From the NCBI GenBank assembly GCA_034429475.1, contig DAOUGD010000080.1, forward strand, positions 1 to 7,590: DNA of 7,590 nucleotides. Reading direction: 5' to 3'. This DNA is from JAKQHY01 sp034429475 (GTDB taxonomy: Bacteria > Chloroflexota > Anaerolineae > B4-G1 > SLSP01). The notes beneath the pieces were generated by a model that saw only the letters and a list, made by a program, of their open reading frames with translations, did no database searches and was not told the origin of the DNA. Below are positions 1 through 6,400 of this stretch, in pieces (position 1 is the first letter of the stretch; each line of letters starts with the position of its first letter). Made by a program: the position numbers and the translations under genes.

Positions 1-86
1 GATTGCTGTTTGTGGGATGGGGCGGGTGGGCAGCGGCGGCGGGGCCGCTTGAACCCAGATTGGCAACATTCCCACAAACAGCAATC
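1..86. repeat. Perfect 17-bp inverted repeat at the window edge (arms 1-17 and 70-86)
   Basis: Bases 1-17 (gattgctgtttgtggga) are the exact reverse complement of bases 70-86, with a 52-nt spacer. The next inner pair (18/69) does not match; the outer side cannot be tested because the window ends. Both arms lie in the coding part of the left-edge gene, the 70-86 arm in the signal-peptide core. A perfect 17-bp match within 90 bases is not expected by chance. It is either a real long hairpin or a foldback artefact of the kind seen at contig ends. Confidence 0.9.
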
Positions 87-132
87 CACCGATAAACAAT
101 ACGAACCATAATTTCAGATGTAACTTGTGCAT
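1..132 (-). CDS. Secreted protein of unknown function, N-terminal 44 residues only
   Basis: Reading the minus strand from an ATG at 132 gives 44 codons open to the window edge, so the C-terminus is missing. The first ~29 residues are a clear signal peptide: a basic start (MHKLHLK), a hydrophobic core (LWFVLFIGGLLFVGML) and a VQA/A cleavage site. After it comes a proline-rich stretch, APPPLPTRPIPQTAI, which looks like a linker. The start is fixed by a GGGAGGAG ribosome binding site 6 nt upstream, and a good promoter lies at 255-284. The product is therefore exported, but nothing visible assigns a family. It lies downstream of the large surface-protein gene on the same strand, but a terminator and its own promoter suggest separate transcription. 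Caution: the last 17 bases at the window edge are the exact reverse complement of 70-86 inside the same gene, so the final residues (from IPQTAI) may be an assembly or sequencing artefact. Confidence 0.8.
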   Translation of the reverse strand, partial: MHKLHLKLWFVLFIGGLLFVGMLPIWVQAAPPPLPTRPIPQTAI

Positions 133-138
133 GGGATT

Positions 139-146
139 CTCCTCCC
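139..146 (-). promoter_or_regulatory. Ribosome binding site of the left-edge gene
   Basis: The minus strand reads GGGAGGAG, then 6 nt, then ATG at 132. This near-perfect Shine-Dalgarno sequence decides the start of the left-edge gene. Confidence 0.85.
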
Positions 147-212
147 TTTCTCACGAATAGACCGCTGAAGCGGTGGATTAAGGGCAAGGTTGCGGGCAGG
201 AACTGCGCGCGC

Positions 213-239
213 TTACCCAAACCTCCTCCGTATGCCCAT
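213..239 (-). other. Possible leader-peptide open frame, MGIRRRFG
   Basis: Inside the leader of the left-edge gene, the minus strand reads ATG at 239 followed by eight sense codons in total and TAA at 213. The frame contains three successive arginine codons (CGG AGG AGG). Its stop lies inside 212-218, the 5' arm of a stem that can pair with 182-188. This is the geometry of an attenuator. However, the GAGG upstream directly abuts the ATG, the frame would start only about 10 nt into the predicted transcript, and such short frames arise easily by chance. Confidence 0.15.
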
Positions 240-254
240 CCTCAATCTTCCATT

Positions 255-284
255 ATTGTAGCACAAACTTCTGACTTGTGACAA
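255..284 (-). promoter_or_regulatory. Predicted sigma-70-type promoter of the left-edge gene
   Basis: The minus strand carries TTGTCA (284-279) as a -35 box, an 18-nt spacer and TACAAT (260-255) as a -10 box. A TG-C extension directly precedes the -10 box (TGCTACAAT), making an extended -10. The spacer holds an inverted repeat, CACAA/TTGTG, which could be an operator. Predicted transcription begins near 248, giving a leader of about 115 nt before the ATG at 132. Confidence 0.6.
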
Positions 285-437
285 TGCAGCGCAGTTTTCT
301 CTGGAGACCGACGCAACAGGCTAATAGACAAATGGTTTAGAACTGGGGTACTCCCTTTCTCAATGGTGGATAATTCCGGGCCTGGGCTGGCGCACCGCAG
401 CCTCATCGCCATACATTTCTGGACAGATTTTAAATAG

Positions 438-473
438 GACGTTTGCGCGGGCGGTATCGCCCACGCAAACGTC
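438..473 (-). terminator. Stem-loop terminator of the large surface-protein gene
   Basis: Arms 438-447 and 464-473 are perfectly complementary (gacgtttgcg/cgcaaacgtc). Five more pairs follow inside, closing a 4-nt loop (ATAC on the minus strand). The pair between them (448/463) is U-G in the minus-strand RNA but A-C in the plus-strand RNA, so only the minus-strand transcript has an unbroken 16-pair stem. It begins 24 nt past the stop codon at 498. The tail on the minus strand, CTATTTAAAATC, is only modestly T-rich, so termination may be imperfect. On the plus strand a TTTT run follows the stem, so some bidirectional action is possible. Confidence 0.7.
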
Positions 474-497
474 TTTTGAAGCCAGTATGCGGATGGG

Positions 498-3400
498 TTA
501 GGGGCGCTGCGGCAGGTGATTGGCGGTAGAAGGCATCGGCAGTGTGGTCGGTTCGGGCATGAGGTAGCGCCTGGCTCCGGCGACTGTCACCGGCCCGGTG
601 ATGTTGTTGTACGGCGCGCCGCTGATCTCGTGATTCTCTTCCACGGCGCCGTAGGTTGTGGCCGTATTCGCCGAGTCTACCTGCGCCCATAGCTGCGCGC
701 CAATCGGCAGCGTCCACGTGACGACGCTTTGATCCGCGCGGAAGTACGGGTAGGGGCCGCCGGTCGCGGCGGCAGTCAACGTCAGCATTTCGCCGGGTTC
801 CAGCGGCAAAGCACTGCTGGTGACGCCCCAGACGAGACCCTGCGAACAACCGACATGTCGCCAGGTCTGGTTGACGGCGGTGGGCGGCGTGGCGGGGTTG
901 ATGTACACATCTACCCAGAATTCGTTGGTCTCCAGGGCTTCTAGTGCTCTTTCGCCCTGGTTTTGGAGGACGACGACGACCTGATTGGACGAAACCATCA
1001 ACTGCGTGACGACCAGATCGGGGCCGGTGGCGTAGTTGCGCATCACCAGCGGCAGGTAGATCAGATGCAGCGGCGGCGGCGTCACGTTGATCGTGACCGC
1101 CACGATGGCCGAGTCGGCCTGCCCGTCCGTGACGTGGTAGGTGAAGCCATCCGCGCCGACAAAGCCGGCGGTGGGCGTGTAGACAAAACCGCCATCGGGC
1201 GCGAGCGTCAGTGCGCCGTGCGTCACGTTGGTGTTGAGCGTGGCCGTGATGACCGCGTTGTCCACGTCGCCGTCGTTGGTCAGCACCCCCGGCGCGGCGA
1301 CGGGCAGCGGCGTTTCCCGGATGGTCGTGTAAACGTCGGCGGCAGCGAGCGGCGCGTCGTTGACCGGCGTGACGGTGAGCGCCACCGTGACGATGGCCGA
1401 GACGCCCACGCCGTCGCGGACGTGGTAGGTGAAGGCGTCCGCGCCGAAGAAGTCCAGCGTGGGCGTGTAGACGAAGCCGCCATCGGACGCAAGCACGAGC
1501 ACGCCGTTGAGCGGGGCGTCGTCCAGCACGGCGGCCAGGGCCGGGCCATCCACGTCGCTGTCGTTAGCGAGCACGCCCGCGGCCGCGGCGATGAGCAGGG
1601 GGGTATCCTCGGTCGTGGTGTAGGCGTCGTCGGCGGCCACCGGCAGATCGTTCACCGGCGTCACGGTGAGGGTGACGAGCGCCGCGTTCGAGGGATTGAA
1701 GCCGTCGTACGCGGTGTACGTGAACGTGACCACGCCGTTGAAGTCGAGCGTGGGCGTATAGACGAAGCCGCCATCCGCCGCAAAGGCCAGCGCTCCGACG
1801 GCGGGCGCGGCAGCCAGGGTCGCCGTCAGCGGGTCGGATTCGGCGTCGGTGTCGTTGGCGAGCACGCCTTGCGGCGCCGTTACGGACAGCGGGGTATCCT
1901 CGGTCGTCGTGTACGCATCGTCTGCGGCGACGGGCGGGGCGTTGTCGTCGTCCAGGATCGTGCCGACGCCGTCGGCAGCGGCGAGCGTGGCATTGACGGG
2001 GCTGCTCAGGGTCAGGGTGAAGGTTTCGTCGTCTTCGCTGATCGTATCGTCAAGGATAGCCACTGTAAGCGTCCGACTGATCGTCCCCGGAGGGAACGGC
2101 AGGCTGCCGGACACGCCGGTGTAGTCGGCGCCGGCGGCGGCGGTGGTGTCGTAGGTGTTGTAGGCGACGGAGATGTCCCGCGCGCTGGCAGCGGACAGAC
2201 TGACGGTGAACGTCATCACGCCATCGGATTCGACCGCGGTTACGCTATCCACCGAGAGGGCGGGCGGCGGGTCGTTGTCGAGGATCGTCAGGGTGGCGGT
2301 CGCCGGCGTCCCCAGGAGCGCGGGGGCGGAGGGGTTGCTCAGGGCGAGCGCGACGGTTTCGTCCAGCTCATCCAGCAGATCGTCGGTGATGGCGACCGGG
2401 AACGTCGTCGTGGTGACGCCCGGCGCGAAGGTGAGCACGCCGGACGCGGCGACGTAGTCCACGCCCGCCGTGGCCGTCCCGGCGCCGGTGGCGTATTCCA
2501 CCGTGACGGTGACGGCGGCGGCTTCCTGCAAGGTCGCGGTGATCGTCGCCGGCCCCGCGTCTTCGGCCACGCTGTAGGCATCCGTGCTGAGTTGCACCTG
2601 CGGCGCGTCCGTGATCGTCACCACCGTGGTCGCAGTGAGAACGCTGGCGGGGTTGGTGGCGGTGACGATGGCGGTAAACACGCCGATCAGCGGGTAGGTG
2701 TGGGTGACGAGCGCGCCCGCGCCGGTCGTCCCATCGCCGAAGTCCCAGGTGTACGTCACGTTGTCCTCCGGCGTGGCGACGGCCCAGAGATGCGTTTCGT
2801 CGCCAATGTAGGTGGGGCTGTCGTTGTAGGCCGCCAGGTCGGTGATGGGCAGTTCGACGACGGTGAACGTGACGGTGCTGGTGTTGTTGAGTGGATCGTT
2901 GTCGTCCATCGGGGCGGCGACGGCGGCGGTGTTGACGACTGCGCCCAGGGTGATCGGCGCGTTGGCGGTGATGGTGAGGGTGGGCGCGTCCGTGACGTCC
3001 AGGCCGGCAAGCGTGCAGGTGAACGCGGGCAGCGCACTGACGTCGCACGTCCAGCCGTTGGGGATGACGTGGACGTTGGTCAAGACGGCGGGCAAGGCGT
3101 CACTGACCGTCACAGTCGTCAACACCTGGCTGGGGCCGAGGTTGGCGACGGCGAGCGTGTAGGTGAGTGGGTAGCCCCGGCTGACGAAGGCCGGTTCCAC
3201 CGACTTGACGATTTCCAGATCAGCCACGGGGATGACGGTGGTGGTCTCGACGGCGGTGTTGTTCAGCGGAAAGAGGTCGGCGGTGGTGGCCGTGACGCCG
3301 GCGGTGTTGGTGATGACGCCGCCGGTGATCGGCGCGGTGACGACGATGTCGAAGGTGGCCGTGTCGTCCACGCCGAGGTAAACGGCCTCGCAGGTCAGCT

Positions 3401-6400
3401 CGTTGCTACCCGCGCAGTCCCAGGCCGAGCTGGTCTGCACCGGCCCCTGCACGGTCAAGCCGGTGGGCAGGGTGTCGGTCACGATGAGCGTGTCGTCGGT
3501 TACGGTGGTCAGATCAATCCGCCAGCCATCGGCGAGGATGCCCTGATCGGAGTAGACGGTGTCAATGATGTAGAGGTCCCAGCGCCCGTTCGGATCGGCG
3601 CCGTAGAAGCTGGCGAGGCTGTTCCCGTAAGGCCCGTCCACGCGGAAACCCTCGGTCAGGCCGTTGTTGGTGGGGCGGTAGACCGTGCCGGCCACAATGG
3701 GGTCGGAGATGGCGACGCCGTCCTGGTGGAAGACCAGATTGAGGTCGTTCACGTCCTCCCCGCCGCCAACGTTGCCCATCAACAGCACGTTCTGGCCCGT
3801 CGGGCCGACGAGCAGCACGCCCAGGTCGCCGGGGTAGCTGTGGGTGAGTCCGCGCAAGGTGACGGTGAGAGTCTCGATGACGCCCGGCACGTTGTCAAAC
3901 CAGACTGAGGTGCGGGGCGGGCGCGATTCGCCGGGGCGGATGTGGATGCGCATCGCCTGCCCGGTGCCCGCGCGCACGGTGGTGGTGACGGTTCCGGCGT
4001 CCGCCGGGCCGGTGTTGGTGACGGTGAGGGTGTACGTGAGCGGCTCGTCCGCGTAGACCGGGTCGGGTGTGTCGGTCTTGGTGATTTCCAGATCGGCCAC
4101 GGGGCGGATATAGATGTAGGCGCTATCCCAGTTGTCGTTTTCGTCGAGGTCGTATTGGGCGGCGGTGGCGTGCGCGTTGTTGCCGATGAAGCCGGTCTGC
4201 GGCGCAGTGGCGGTGAGGGTGATGCTCGCGGATGCGCCCGCGGGCAGGTCGGCGAGCAGCGTACACGTCACGACGTTGGCGGCCGGCCAGCCGCAGCCCC
4301 ACTCGCTGCCCGCGTAAACCGTGGGGGTGAGCACCTCGGCGGGCAGCGTGTCCGTCAGGATGACGTTGGTGGCGGTGTACGGGCCGTCGTTTGTCACCGT
4401 GACGGTGTAGATGAGCAGCGCGCCGGGGTCAACGAGATCGGCGTTGGCGACCTTGTCCACGTCCAGGTTCGCCACCGGCGTGATGAGGGTGTCTTCAACG
4501 GTGATGTTGTCGGTGGCGTCAAGTTCCGGCGCGATGCCAGTCACCTGGACGGTGTTGGTGACGACGCTTTCGGTGATGGGGGCGTAGGCGGTGACGGTGA
4601 TCTGTTCCCAGTTGTACGTTTCCTGCCAGTTGTTCCATTCCACGTTGAGGAGCGGGGCAGTGCAGGTGAGGACGTGCGCGGAAACCTGGCAGGGGTCCCA
4701 GCCGGCGGGCGCGGTGGCGCTGATGAACATTCCGGCGGTGAACTCGTCGGTCACGGTGACGCCGCGCGCCACGCTCGGCCCGGCGTTGCGGACAAAGAGC
4801 GTGTAGGTGATCACGCCGCCGGGGCTGACGGGGTCCGTCCCGCCGTTGTAATCCTCGTCGTATTTTTCGACGATCAAGTCCACTTCCGCCTCCACCGACG
4901 AGGAGATGCTGACGGTGTTGTTGAGCGGGTCCACATCCGGCGCCGTCGTCGTGACCGAGGCGGTGTTGGTGATCCAGCCGAGGGCGGCGCTGTCAATCCA
5001 CGCGCCGGTGCTGACCGTCACCACCTGGCCGGGCAGAATCGTCCCGACCGTGCAGGAGAAGGTGTGATCGTCGCCGCCGCAACTGCCCTGGGTGGCCGTT
5101 ACCACGCGGTGCGCCGGGCCGAGGCTGACGTTGCGGAGCTGCGGGGTGTAGGCCAGGTCATCGGTGCGCAGCGTGACCTGATATTGGATGTAGCGGCTGT
5201 CGGGCACAGTGAGGGAGGCGACCAGCGGCATTGTCCCGCTCGCGTTGAGTTCGGTGTAGTACGCCGCGGCGTCGCCATCCGGCCCGGCGAAGACTTCGCT
5301 ATCGCAGCCAGTGTCGTCGCAGGCGCGCACCTGGAAGCCCATGTCAAGTGCGCCGCGCAGGTAGTGGTCGCGCACTTCTTCGGGTGAGAGCGTGCGGCTA
5401 TAGACGGCGACTTCGTCCAGCATACCGGTGAAGTAGGTCATTGTGGTGGTCGGGCCGTAACCGGCGGCCAGGCGATAGTGATCGCCGCCTGTCCACAGGG
5501 CGCCCAGACGCCGTTCCGCGTCGCCTTCTTCGCGCCCGTTGACGTAGAGGCGCAGCTCGCCGCCGGCCTGCGCCGTGCCGACGAGGTGATACCAGGTGTT
5601 CGTCATCACGTCAGTTGTCCCGACGACGGTGCGTCCACCGCTGGCGTTGGTGTAGTGGATGAAGCGCCCGTTCTGGATGCCGAGCAGGTGCGAGTAGCGG
5701 CCCGGCGCAATCTCCGACGTGAGTGCGTCGGTGCGCAGGATCAGCGCTGTGTCGGTGACGACCTCCGGGTAGACCCATAGTTCCAGGGCATAGCGGGATG
5801 GGTCGGTGGTGTCGGAGATGGCGAGCGTCTGGTGCAGGTCGCCGTCGAAGTGCAGCGCGTTCCCGAACTGCCCGTTCGAGACGAGGGTGGGCATCCGTTC
5901 TTCGGCAAGCACAGCGGGGAAATAGGCGGGAGTAGCGTTGCCAGAGGTATCGGTGACGATGCCGCCCGCCGGCACGATGAGGCTGCCGGTGGTGATATAC
6001 TGCGTGTACGAGATTTCTTCCATGTGCAGCAAGGCCTGGTTGCCGGTCATGTCGGCGTTGCCCAATTCGTAGGCGGTCTCCGCCGCACCGTTATCGGGCA
6101 GGGACTTGCCGTAGGGCTGGCGCGGCGTCCAGGCCAGCCAATCCCACGGAACGACGTTGAAGGCATCGAAGACGCGCGAGGTAAAGACGCCGGTGTGGGT
6201 GATGGGCGCGCTGAGTTGCAGCCAGTCGTCATCCTCGATGGGCCAGGGGCGCACGTCGTGCCATTCAGTGTGGTCGCCATAATCGCCCAGATTGAATCCC
6301 CAAGAATTGGCATCCGTTTGATCTACGGTGTGGATGGTCGCGCTGGGGGGCAGCGTGTCGGAGATGACGACGTCGGTAGCGGTTTCCAGGCCGATGTTGG

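Larger units (their letters stand above)
133..497. other. Intergenic spacer between the large gene and the left-edge gene
   Basis: These 365 bases hold no convincing gene. Going leftward (the direction of transcription) they contain the terminator hairpin of the large gene (438-473), about 150 bases in which I see nothing definite, a promoter (255-284), and a leader of about 115 nt for the left-edge gene. The leader contains a possible 8-residue open frame (213-239), a 7-pair stem with one G-U pair between 212-218 and 182-188, and a small perfect hairpin (161-174, arms accgc/gcggt, loop tgaa). The 12-mer ctccctttctca occurs twice, at 142-153 (over the ribosome binding site) and at 351-362 (no start codon follows). 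The second copy may be a relic of a lost translation start. Confidence 0.6.

Noticed and set aside
498..545. An LPXTG-like sorting signal in the C-terminal tail (LPMPST).
   Set aside because: The motif does not match LPXTG, and no hydrophobic segment or basic tail follows it.
963..3908. A 981-codon open frame on the plus strand opposite the large gene.
   Set aside because: Its product is an R/G/D/V-rich low-complexity string without domains, as expected for the complement of GC-rich codons. It begins at a non-ATG codon and overlaps several well-recognised domains on the other strand.
3504..3977. A proprotein convertase or other protease function, suggested by the P-domain.
   Set aside because: No peptidase domain or catalytic motif is present anywhere in the 2214 residues.
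3942..5387. A 481-codon plus-strand open frame, with other plus-strand frames across 5832-6755.
   Set aside because: These are shadow frames of the large gene with the same unnatural composition and no recognisable domain.
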